Shown here in pieces: positions 1-5,066 of a stretch of 5,197 nucleotides of DNA; position 1 is the first letter of the stretch; each line of letters starts with the position of its first letter. Made by a program: the position numbers and the translations under genes. The stretch spans positions 1-5,197 of the forward strand of contig JAQBPS010000414.1 of the NCBI GenBank assembly GCA_028287415.1, in the 5' to 3' direction. Under the pieces are notes generated by a model. The model saw nothing but the letters and a program-made list of their open reading frames with translations, searched no databases and was not told the origin of the DNA. The stretch is from Bacillota bacterium. Lineage in GTDB: Bacteria > Bacillota > Sulfobacillia > Symbiobacteriales > Symbiobacteriaceae.

Positions 1-29
1 GAAATCCGTGGCCATATAAAAAGCCCAAC
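1..29. repeat. Possible partial copy of the intergenic repeat's right flank
   Basis: Bases 2-29 match 4869-4896 at 22 of 28 positions, without gaps and in the same orientation, including the blocks AAATCCG, ATATAAA and CCCAAC. The second location is the right end of the long inverted-repeat element at 4694-4879 plus its flank. This copy would be cut by the window start, and it overlaps the distal T run of the adjacent terminator. The match is short, so this is tentative. Confidence 0.4.
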
Positions 30-63
30 GAAAACCGGCATCCCCACAGATCAGGGATGCCGG
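18..63 (-). terminator. Rho-independent terminator of the PDO selenoprotein gene
   Basis: A perfect 10-bp inverted repeat (35-44 with 54-63, arms CCGGCATCCC/GGGATGCCGG, 9-nt loop) begins 11 bases after the stop codon of the minus-strand gene. On that strand it is followed by TTTT at 34-31 and a second T run at 22-18, separated by a short GC-containing stretch. The T tract is interrupted, so efficiency is uncertain, but position and shape fit an intrinsic terminator. Confidence 0.8.
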
Positions 64-74
64 CCTCACTATGC

Positions 75-743
75 CTATTCCACCGCTTTAAGTAACTCCT
101 GCACGAACCGGGCCTCCGGGTACTTGCCCACGAAGGTGACCTGCTGCTTGCCATCGATCACCGTGAGCGGGACCGAGCTGACCCCGTAGTGCTCCGAGAG
201 CTCCGGGAATTCGCTCGCATCAATCATATGCGCCCGAATGTGCGGGTTCTCCATCGCTGCCATGTGCGCCAGGCGAACTGCCTGGGGGCAGTGCGGTCAG
301 CCAGGGGTACTGAAGACCTGGATCACCACATCCTGGGCGATTCCCTTGATCTGGCTCCGGGTCGCCTCCGCCAACCGCGTCTCGCCCCGGGAGACGTCGA
401 TCAGGTCATCGAGCAGTGTCATGAACTCGTAGCCCGCCGGCGCTCCATAGAATCGGAGCCCCTGGTCCCGGCCCTCGCCGTCCAGCATGGCCAGGGCGGG
501 GCCTTCAGTCACGTTGAACCGGGCCGCCTCAGCAGCCTCCCCGGTCAGACTGACCTCACGCAGGGTGATCCGTCCCTCCGACAGGGCCGCCAGATCCGAG
601 ACGATCTCACGGGCTCCCGCTGTGAACTGCGCAGCCGGTCCCTCCTCATCGCCGTGGAAGAGCAGCACCGCCACAGGCCCTTGCAACTGGCCCTCGAACA
701 TCTGCTTGACCTTCTGCTTCTGTGAATCGGTCAAAATTGCCAA
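75..743 (-). CDS. Glutaredoxin-like protein disulfide oxidoreductase, predicted selenoprotein (UPHC active site)
   Basis: This is a two-domain thioredoxin-fold protein of the PDO family, a cytosolic dithiol/disulfide oxidoreductase. Reading the TGA at 299-297 as selenocysteine gives 222 residues, the usual size for the family. The N-terminal domain (about 1-110) ends with the family-typical RFYGAPAGYEF (97-107). The C-terminal domain begins VFSTPG and carries U149-P-H-C152, in the position of the usual CPYC, followed by PQAVRLAH and a cis-proline segment GVSSVPLTV (Pro192). Cys152 is the only cysteine; the N-terminal domain has none where some relatives carry a second CxxC. Start: TTG at 743, 7 bases after GAGGGGGA; the resulting start M-A-I-L-T-D resembles family N-termini as I recall them. 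ATG at 770 is in frame but lacks a good ribosome binding site. It lies 77 bases downstream of lysR on the same strand with no clear terminator between, so the two may be cotranscribed. The alternative reading is a Cys-to-stop pseudogene, made less likely by the exact position and the SECIS-like hairpin. Confidence 0.85.
265..290 (-). promoter_or_regulatory. Candidate bacterial SECIS hairpin
   Basis: In the minus-strand mRNA, immediately after the UGA, CCAGGC (285-280) pairs perfectly with GCCUGG (274-269) around the loop AGUUC (279-275). A lower 3-bp stem UGC/GCA (290-288 with 267-265) is separated by a small 2x1 internal loop. The apical loop starts 17 nt after the UGA and has G as its second base. 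From what I recall of the published bacterial SECIS model (short upper stem, roughly 16-37 nt from UGA to loop, a G in the first two loop bases), this fits. Folding was done by eye. Confidence 0.7.
297..299 (-). other. In-frame UGA predicted to encode selenocysteine (Sec149)
   Basis: This is the only stop codon in the 222-codon frame. It falls exactly on the first cysteine position of the CxxC motif, with context T-P-G-UGA-P-H-C-P. The sequence upstream (to residue 148) and downstream (from 150) is continuous PDO-family sequence, so no frameshift is needed. TGA, not TAA or TAG, is the codon required for Sec insertion. Confidence 0.82.
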
Positions 744-750
744 CGGGAAT

Positions 751-758
751 TCCCCCTC
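751..758 (-). promoter_or_regulatory. Ribosome binding site that sets the PDO start
   Basis: GAGGGGGA lies 7 bases upstream of the TTG at 743-741. It decides for that TTG over the in-frame ATG at 770, which has nothing similar at the right distance. Confidence 0.55.
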
Positions 759-820
759 GGGCGCCGCCATCAATGTGGCATGGCGCTCTCATACTTAAGT
801 TGTCCCGTCCGCCATTTTGG

Positions 821-1720
821 TTACGCCTGAACCTGGAAATGGCGCAAGATCACCAGCTTGAGATCCTCAGCCGCCTCATGCCAGTGTGCGGTCTCCCGCG
901 GCACGAGCAGGCAAGTCGTGCGGGTGATCTCCGCCAGCCCGGCCACCGTGACCGGGACCAGCCGGCCGGATGCCATGTCCTCCTCGACCGCACTCTGCGG
1001 GACCATCGCAACCCCGAAGCCGAGCTCGACCATCATTCTGACCGCCTCATGGCTGTCAAACTCCATGGTCACGTTCGGGTAGACCCCGTATTGCTCCAGG
1101 ATCGCATCAACAAAGGTCCGGAAGCGGGAGGGCGCCTGGAAACTGATCATGTCAACCCGGCTCAGCTCCTCCAGAGGCAGCGGATCGGGCAGCGCCGCCT
1201 TACGCTCCGGCGAGCAGACCAGCACCACCGGGTCCCGGCAAAGCGGGATCGACGCCAGGCGGGGGTGCGTAACCGGGTTCGGCGTGATCGCCATGTCGAT
1301 CTCGCCGGCCAGCACCCGTTCCAATGTATCCGCCGTCCGGCCGGCCTTCACCAGCACCCGCACCGCCGGATGCTGGCGGGCGAACTCGGAGAGCACCGGC
1401 GGCAGCAGCCCCAGCCCTACCGTGGTGACGGCGCCGATCGTGACCCGACCCCGATCGTGATGGACAAGGTCATTGACCGCCTCGCGCAGGTCGGAAACGC
1501 CCGCCGCCAGCCGCCTGGCACGCTCGAAGACCAGCTCGCCGGCGGGCGTCAGCCGGAACTGCCGGCTGGAGCGATCGAGCAGAGGCGCGCCCAGATCCGC
1601 CTCCAGGGCGGCGACTTGCCGCGTCACCGCAGGCTGGCTCAATCCCACCAGCTCGCCGGCCCGCGAAAAGCCGCCGGTTTCCACCACGCGACAAAATGTA
1701 ATCAAATGTTGCAGAATCAC
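821..1720 (-). CDS. LysR-family transcriptional regulator
   Basis: This is a cytosolic DNA-binding regulator of 299 residues, the normal LysR length. The N-terminal winged helix-turn-helix covers about residues 1-60: LQHLITFCRVVETGGFSRAGE, helix-turn-helix core around GLSQPAVTRQVAALE (26-40), then the wing with DRSSRQFRLTPAGE. A linker helix (about 62-88) follows, and an effector-binding domain starts near RGRVTIGAV (residue 90) and runs to the end. The start chosen is GTG at 1720 because the protein then begins MILQHLITF, as LysR proteins usually do, with AGGG/TGGGG purine runs just upstream. An in-frame ATG at 1777 would add 19 residues with no family resemblance and would run through a dyad in the leader. 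It is divergent from korAB, the classic arrangement for a LysR protein controlling its neighbour, and is followed 77 bases on by the selenoprotein gene. The effector cannot be read from sequence. Confidence 0.93.
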   Translation of the reverse strand: MILQHLITFCRVVETGGFSRAGELVGLSQPAVTRQVAALEADLGAPLLDRSSRQFRLTPAGELVFERARRLAAGVSDLREAVNDLVHHDRGRVTIGAVTTVGLGLLPPVLSEFARQHPAVRVLVKAGRTADTLERVLAGEIDMAITPNPVTHPRLASIPLCRDPVVLVCSPERKAALPDPLPLEELSRVDMISFQAPSRFRTFVDAILEQYGVYPNVTMEFDSHEAVRMMVELGFGVAMVPQSAVEEDMASGRLVPVTVAGLAEITRTTCLLVPRETAHWHEAAEDLKLVILRHFQVQA

Positions 1721-1745
1721 GGAGCCCCACCCTGCTTTCCTGGCC

Positions 1746-1766
1746 GTGCGACGCCACCTGTCGCAC
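1746..1766. promoter_or_regulatory. Perfect dyad GTGCGAC-N7-GTCGCAC upstream of lysR
   Basis: Two perfect 7-base arms (1746-1752 and 1760-1766) flank a 7-base spacer and are centred 36 bases upstream of the lysR start. It could be an operator, for example for autoregulation, or a hairpin in the lysR leader. It has no T run on either side, so it is not a terminator. Confidence 0.45.
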
Positions 1767-1767
1767 G

Positions 1768-1797
1768 TATGCACCAATCGGATTCGCTCTATGTCAA
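1768..1797 (-). promoter_or_regulatory. Possible lysR promoter, perfect -35 with weak -10
   Basis: On the minus strand a consensus TTGACA (1797-1792) is followed after 18 bases by TGCATA (1773-1768), a poor -10. An alternative -10, TATGAT at 1815-1810, has only a weak -35. Either way the lysR and korA promoters would lie close together or overlap, as is common for LysR pairs. Confidence 0.3.
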
Positions 1798-1798
1798 C

Positions 1799-1815
1799 TA
1801 TGCATTTTCATCATA
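1799..1815. promoter_or_regulatory. LysR-type T-N11-A dyad candidate (TATG-N9-CATA)
   Basis: TATG at 1799-1802 and CATA at 1812-1815 form a 4-bp dyad with 9-base spacing, giving T1801-N11-A1813, the spacing of LysR-family boxes. It overlaps the putative korA -35 hexamer and an AT-rich stretch between the divergent genes. Short dyads arise by chance in AT-rich DNA, so this is a candidate only. Confidence 0.35.
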
Positions 1816-1834
1816 CCCTAACAGGCCGTATAGT
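1805..1834 (+). promoter_or_regulatory. Putative promoter of korAB
   Basis: A -35-like TTTTCA (1805-1810), an 18-base spacer and a good -10 TATAGT (1829-1834) lie in the only AT-rich part of the region. A start near 1841 would give a leader of about 90 nt before the korA TTG. The -35 match is weak, which would suit a promoter needing an activator. Confidence 0.45.
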
Positions 1835-1851
1835 TGGAAGTGGGATAACTA
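1831..1851. promoter_or_regulatory. Second T-N11-A dyad (TAGTT-N11-AACTA)
   Basis: Perfect 5-bp arms at 1831-1835 and 1847-1851 are separated by 11 bases, and flanking bases (CCGTA before, CGG after) extend the symmetry with a 2-base offset. The dyad covers the putative korA -10 and start point. Its centre is 34 bp from that of the first T-N11-A dyad, close to three helical turns. Confidence 0.38.
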
Positions 1852-1886
1852 CGGATTATTGTCGTCAATCAGGTGTTTGACCGATA

Positions 1887-1903
1887 CCGCTGAATGACAG
1901 CGG
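1887..1903 (+). other. Small hairpin in the korA leader
   Basis: CCGCTG (1887-1892) pairs perfectly with CAGCGG (1898-1903) around the loop AATGA, 13 bases upstream of the korA ribosome binding site. There is no following T run. It might stabilise the mRNA or affect translation; no known riboswitch class is recognised in this leader. Confidence 0.35.
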
Positions 1904-1916
1904 CTCGGCATTTAAT

Positions 1917-1924
1917 GAGGAGGG
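1917..1924 (+). promoter_or_regulatory. Ribosome binding site deciding the korA TTG start
   Basis: GAGGAGGG ends 6 bases before the TTG at 1931-1933. Translation from this TTG gives MLKEVCWQIGGEQ, the expected beginning of the gamma domain; the nearby ATG at 1915 is out of frame. Confidence 0.75.
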
Positions 1925-1930
1925 ACTCAA

Positions 1931-3760
1931 TTGCTCAAGGAGGTTTGCTGGCAGATCGGCGGCGAGCAGGGCGGCGGCCTTGACTCCACCGTTGAGGTTT
2001 TCAACACGGTCGCCAGCCGTGCCGGCTACTACGTGTACGCCTACAAGACCTTTGCCTCCCGCATCAAGGGCGGCCACACCGACTTCACGACCCGGCTGAG
2101 CACCGAGCGTGTGCAGGCCCCGGCGGCCGGCGTCAACCTGCTGGTCACGCTTGACCAGGAGTCGATCGACCTGTGCGCCCGCAACGTATACCCCGGCGCC
2201 ATCATCCTGGCGGACGAGGCGATCAACGCCAAGCTGCCCGAGGGGATCGACGCCAAGCTGCTGACCATGCCGCTGAACAAGCTGACGCTGGCCCTCGGCA
2301 ACCCGCTCATGAAGAACAACCTGGTGCTCGGCGCCTCCGCCGCGTTTCTAGGTATGCCCATCGACGGCTTCAAGACGTACGCCACGACCCGCTGGGGCAA
2401 TAAGGGCGAGGAGTTCGTCGCCCTGATTCACAAGTCGATGCAGGAAGGCTACGACTACGTCGTCGCCAACTGGCCGGAGCTGCGCCTTGAGATTGAGGAG
2501 GGCGACGGCAAGGAGCGCCTCCTGATGATCGGCAACGAGGCTGCGGCCCTGGGCGCCCTCGCCGGCGGCTGCCGCACCGTCTTCTCCTACCCGATCACCC
2601 CGGCCTCCGAGATCGCCGAGTCGCTCGTCAAGATCTTCCCGAAGGTCGGCGGCGTCGCCGTGCAGATGGAAGATGAGCTGGCCTCGATCGTCGCCTGCAT
2701 CGGCGCCGGTTTCACCGGTGCCCGTGCCATGACCGCCACCGCCGGCCCCGGCATTTCGCTCATGCAGGAGGCCATGGGCCTCGCCGCCATGACGGAGACG
2801 CCGGTCGTGATCGTCGACACGCAGCGCGGCGGCCCCTCCACCGGCATGCCGACGAAGCAGGAGCAGTCCGACCTGATGGCCCTCGCCTACGGCGGACATG
2901 GCGACTCGCCCCGCATCGTGCTGGCCCCCGGCAGCGTTGGCGAGCTGATCCCGATGACCGCCGAGGCGTTCAACCTCGCCGACAACTACCACTGCCCGGT
3001 CCTGATCGCCTCCGACCTGGCGATCGCGCTCTTCCAGCAGACCGTCGAGCCGGAAGAGGCCAAGCTGAGCAGCATGCCCCAGATCAACCGCGGCCCCCTC
3101 GCCAACCCCGAGGAGCTCGCCGGGCTGGCCCGTGACGTGTTCCAGCGCTACAGCAAGCAGGTGAACGAGAACGGCGTCTCCGCCCGCTCCCTCCCCGGCA
3201 TCAAGAACGGGCAGTTCCTCGCCACCGGCGCTGAGCACGGCGCTTTCGGCAAGGTGACGGAGAGCGCGGCCAACCGTGTTTATATGATGGACCGCCGCAT
3301 GCGGCGGATTCAGAACGTGAACACCGAAGCCGTCCGCTACTTCGGCAGCGAGAATGCCGACATCGTCGTGATCGGTTTCGGTACGACCGTGGGCGCTGCC
3401 AAGGAATCGATCGCCGAGATCGAGGCGGCCACCGGCAAGAAGGCCGGTGTGCTCCAGATCCGGCTGATCTACCCGGTGCCCGTGGCGCAGATCCAGGCGT
3501 ACGTCAAGGGTGCGAAGGCCATGGTGGTCGAGTCGAACGCCACGGGCCAGTTTTCCTTCATGCTCAAGGGCGCCGGCTACAACCCGGCCAACCTCTATAG
3601 CCTGCTCAAGTATGACGGTACGCTGATCACGGTTGAGGAGATCCGCAACGCCGCCATGGCCGTGCTGAATGGCGAAGGCCAGTACTTCGTCAGCGGCGGT
3701 GGCCAGGGCGTGCGCAAGGCCGCAGATCCGACCATTACTCTGGCTGCTCAGGAGGCGTAA
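1931..3760 (+). CDS. korA: 2-oxoacid:ferredoxin oxidoreductase, fused gamma-alpha subunit
   Basis: With KorB this forms a cytosolic enzyme that oxidatively decarboxylates a 2-oxoacid with CoA to the acyl-CoA, passing electrons to ferredoxin. The 609 residues show the gamma domain first (about 1-180; VCWQIGGEQGGGLDS and FASRIKGGHTDF), then the alpha pyrimidine-binding domain with YPITP (220-224), QMEDE (245-249), TATAGPG (268-274) and the QRGGPSTGMPTKQEQSDL segment from 298, followed by a C-terminal transketolase-type domain. YPITP is the signature of the two-subunit enzymes known from archaea, actinobacteria and Bacillota. In this family the arginine of RGGPSTG is associated with substrate/CoA binding. 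Translation starts at TTG, supported by a strong ribosome binding site. korB follows 5 bases after the stop, so the two form an operon. Whether 2-oxoglutarate, pyruvate or a broad range is used cannot be read from the sequence; the symbol follows the usual naming of this two-subunit type. Confidence 0.95.
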   Translation: MLKEVCWQIGGEQGGGLDSTVEVFNTVASRAGYYVYAYKTFASRIKGGHTDFTTRLSTERVQAPAAGVNLLVTLDQESIDLCARNVYPGAIILADEAINAKLPEGIDAKLLTMPLNKLTLALGNPLMKNNLVLGASAAFLGMPIDGFKTYATTRWGNKGEEFVALIHKSMQEGYDYVVANWPELRLEIEEGDGKERLLMIGNEAAALGALAGGCRTVFSYPITPASEIAESLVKIFPKVGGVAVQMEDELASIVACIGAGFTGARAMTATAGPGISLMQEAMGLAAMTETPVVIVDTQRGGPSTGMPTKQEQSDLMALAYGGHGDSPRIVLAPGSVGELIPMTAEAFNLADNYHCPVLIASDLAIALFQQTVEPEEAKLSSMPQINRGPLANPEELAGLARDVFQRYSKQVNENGVSARSLPGIKNGQFLATGAEHGAFGKVTESAANRVYMMDRRMRRIQNVNTEAVRYFGSENADIVVIGFGTTVGAAKESIAEIEAATGKKAGVLQIRLIYPVPVAQIQAYVKGAKAMVVESNATGQFSFMLKGAGYNPANLYSLLKYDGTLITVEEIRNAAMAVLNGEGQYFVSGGGQGVRKAADPTITLAAQEA

Positions 3761-3765
3761 TAGCT

Positions 3766-4632
3766 ATGGCCACGATGGCTGATTTCCGGACTTCTGAGAA
3801 GTCCTGGTGGTGCCCCGGCTGCGGCGACTTCGGTGTCCTCGCGGCCCTGCAGAAGGCGCTCGTCGAGCTCGCTACCGAGCCCGAGAACGTCGCGCTGGTC
3901 GCCGGCATCGGCTGCTCCGGCAAGATCGGTAACTATATCAACTCTTACAACCTGCACGTGGTGCACGGCCGCTCCCTGCCCGCCGCCCAGGCGGTCAAGC
4001 TCGCCAACCGTGAACTGACCGTGCTGGCCGCCGGCGGCGACGGTGACGGTTTCGCCATCGGCATGGGCCACTATATGCATGCGCTGCGCCGCAATGTGGA
4101 CATCACGTATGTCGTGATGGACAACCAGATCTACGGCCTGACCAAGGGCCAGACCTCCCCCACCTCGGACGGCGGCTTCCACACGAAGTCGACCCCGAAT
4201 GGCAACATCGAGAAGTCGGTCAACCAGATGCAGCTGGCGATCGCCTCGGGCTGCGGCTTCGTGGCGAACGGCCTCTCGTCGAACCAGAAGCAGCTGGTGC
4301 AGATCATCAAGCAGGCGATCCAGTTCCCGGGCTTCGCCCTGGTCAACACGTACAGCCCGTGCGTCACCTTCAATAAGGTGAACACGTACGACTTCTACAA
4401 GTCGGAGCTGGTCAACGTCGACGAGGACCCGACCTATGACCGCCACGACAAGTTCGCCGCCATGAAGATGCTGATGGAGCACAACGAGCTGGTGACGGGC
4501 ATCATCTACGAGGATCCGAACTCGACCCGCTACGAGGACCTGGTCAAGGGCTTCAAGCCCGAGGGCATTGTCAATCAGAAGTGGGAAGTGGATGACGAGA
4601 CCTGGAACAAGGTGCTCGCGCAGTACAAGTAA
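3766..4632 (+). CDS. korB: 2-oxoacid:ferredoxin oxidoreductase, beta (TPP-binding) subunit
   Basis: This is the thiamine diphosphate and iron-sulfur subunit of the KorAB enzyme, 288 residues, typical for the family. WCPGCGDF (15-22, Cys16 and Cys19), GIGCSGKI (Cys50) and SPCVTFN (Cys199) supply the four cysteines expected to hold one [4Fe-4S] cluster. HGRSLPAAQAVKLAN follows the third cysteine region. The TPP-Mg motif is GGDGDG (90-95) with MDNQIYGLTKGQTSPTS (from 118, Asn120) about 28 residues later. There is no separate ferredoxin domain, as usual for this subunit, so an external ferredoxin is the electron acceptor. AGGAGG at 3750-3755, inside the end of korA, lies 10 bases before the ATG; a second ATG at 3775 is possible but less likely. 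The gene ends 15 bases before a strong terminator, so the operon appears to contain just korA and korB. Confidence 0.95.
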   Translation: MATMADFRTSEKSWWCPGCGDFGVLAALQKALVELATEPENVALVAGIGCSGKIGNYINSYNLHVVHGRSLPAAQAVKLANRELTVLAAGGDGDGFAIGMGHYMHALRRNVDITYVVMDNQIYGLTKGQTSPTSDGGFHTKSTPNGNIEKSVNQMQLAIASGCGFVANGLSSNQKQLVQIIKQAIQFPGFALVNTYSPCVTFNKVNTYDFYKSELVNVDEDPTYDRHDKFAAMKMLMEHNELVTGIIYEDPNSTRYEDLVKGFKPEGIVNQKWEVDDETWNKVLAQYK

Positions 4633-4647
4633 ACACGTTGCGTGCGC

Positions 4648-4689
4648 AGTCCCGCCCCTGGCAACAGGGGCGGGACTTTTGCGTTTTTT
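4648..4689 (+). terminator. Rho-independent terminator of korAB
   Basis: A perfect 13-bp GC-rich stem (4648-4660 with 4665-4677) is closed by a GCAA tetraloop (GNRA type) and followed by TTT, GCG and then TTTTTT at 4684-4689. It starts 15 bases after the korB stop codon. This is a textbook intrinsic terminator. Confidence 0.93.
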
Positions 4690-4693
4690 AATG

Positions 4694-4879
4694 GCCGCGG
4701 AGTCCGCGGATTTCACAGATCTCCGGAGACCAAGTGGATTTACTTGTGCGGTCGCCTCCAGGGCGGGACTCAGGTGTGTAAAAATATCTATAAAAACACC
4801 TGAGTCCCGCCCTTAAGGTGATTGCCCAAGAAAAATCCACCAAGGCTCCGGAAATCTGCGTGATCCGCAAATCCGCGTC
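4694..4879. repeat. Long imperfect inverted-repeat element with perfect 18-bp core stem
   Basis: The non-coding stretch after the korAB terminator folds back on itself. The core is an exact 18-bp inverted repeat (4760-4777 with 4796-4813) around an 18-base A/T-rich loop. Moving outward, 4743-4759 pairs with 4814-4830 with a few mismatches and several G-U pairs. GTGGATTT (4734-4741) pairs exactly with 4833-4840. The outer segments, with CAGATCTCCGG on the left and CCGGAAATCTG on the right, pair through to GCGGA/TCCGC near both ends. No transposase or convincing coding frame lies inside. It could be a MITE-like or other short interspersed element, or the gene of a structured RNA. No obvious flanking target-site duplication was seen. 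Confidence 0.75.
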
Positions 4880-4939
4880 AATATAAACGACCCAACCCCC
4901 ATGCTAAGTCGTACAGATAACTTTAAGACATATACCACC

Positions 4940-4975
4940 TTGCTCAGTTGGAAATTTTATCCTAGAATATATAGT
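4940..4975 (+). promoter_or_regulatory. Promoter-like region before the Yip1-like gene
   Basis: In AT-rich sequence TTGGAA (4948-4953) is followed after 16 bases by TATAGT (4970-4975). An overlapping alternative is TTGCTC (4940-4945), 17 bases, TAGAAT (4963-4968). Either would start transcription near 4975-4982, leaving a leader of about 85-90 nt before the GTG at 5067. Confidence 0.42.
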
Positions 4976-5014
4976 GGGCCTCCCCAGAATTTTGATTGAA
5001 CTTTCGTGGTGGCT

Positions 5015-5043
5015 GAAGGAGTCCTTACACCGTGACCGTCTAA
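5015..5043 (+). CDS. Possible three-codon leader minigene
   Basis: GAAGGAG (5015-5021) lies 10 bases before GTG-ACC-GTC-TAA (5032-5043). Its TAA overlaps by one base an ATG (5043-5045) that is in frame with the downstream gene, a TAATG arrangement that could allow translational coupling. Such short patterns are common by chance and no conserved peptide can be argued. Confidence 0.15.
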
Positions 5044-5066
5044 TGCTGCCGAAGGAGGAATCCGGC

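Noticed and set aside
75..263. Independent 62-residue protein starting at the ATG at 263
   Set aside because: It is the C-terminal part of the PDO fold beginning inside the active-site helix, with no ribosome binding site of its own expected there and no active site. It is continuous with the upstream frame through the UGA.
189..725. Plus-strand open frame of 178 residues and its overlapping neighbours
   Set aside because: Antisense shadow of the PDO gene; arginine/histidine/leucine-rich low-information protein with no family resemblance.
75..773. Pseudogene created by a Cys-to-stop change
   Set aside because: Not excluded, but a random nonsense change landing exactly on the catalytic Cys, as TGA, with a SECIS-like hairpin at the right distance and an otherwise intact frame, is less likely than Sec.
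722..1897. Plus-strand open frame of 391 residues across the lysR region
   Set aside because: Antisense to a clear LysR gene; composition rich in R, H, Q and P typical of the opposite strand of GC-rich coding DNA.
1841..1930. Riboswitch in the korA leader
   Set aside because: Only one 6-bp hairpin is visible and no known aptamer core or terminator/anti-terminator pair could be recognised.
2348..3238. Minus-strand open frame of 296 residues inside korA
   Set aside because: Antisense shadow of korA, rich in G, D, H and L from GC-rich codon bias; korA has full-length family motifs.
3748..4716. Minus-strand open frame of 322 residues over korB and its terminator
   Set aside because: Antisense shadow of korB, spans the terminator hairpin, biased composition, no recognisable domain.
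4568..4870. Short open frames on both strands across the inverted repeat
   Set aside because: They mirror each other because the DNA is palindromic, run through a terminator or hairpin, and have no ribosome binding site or family match.
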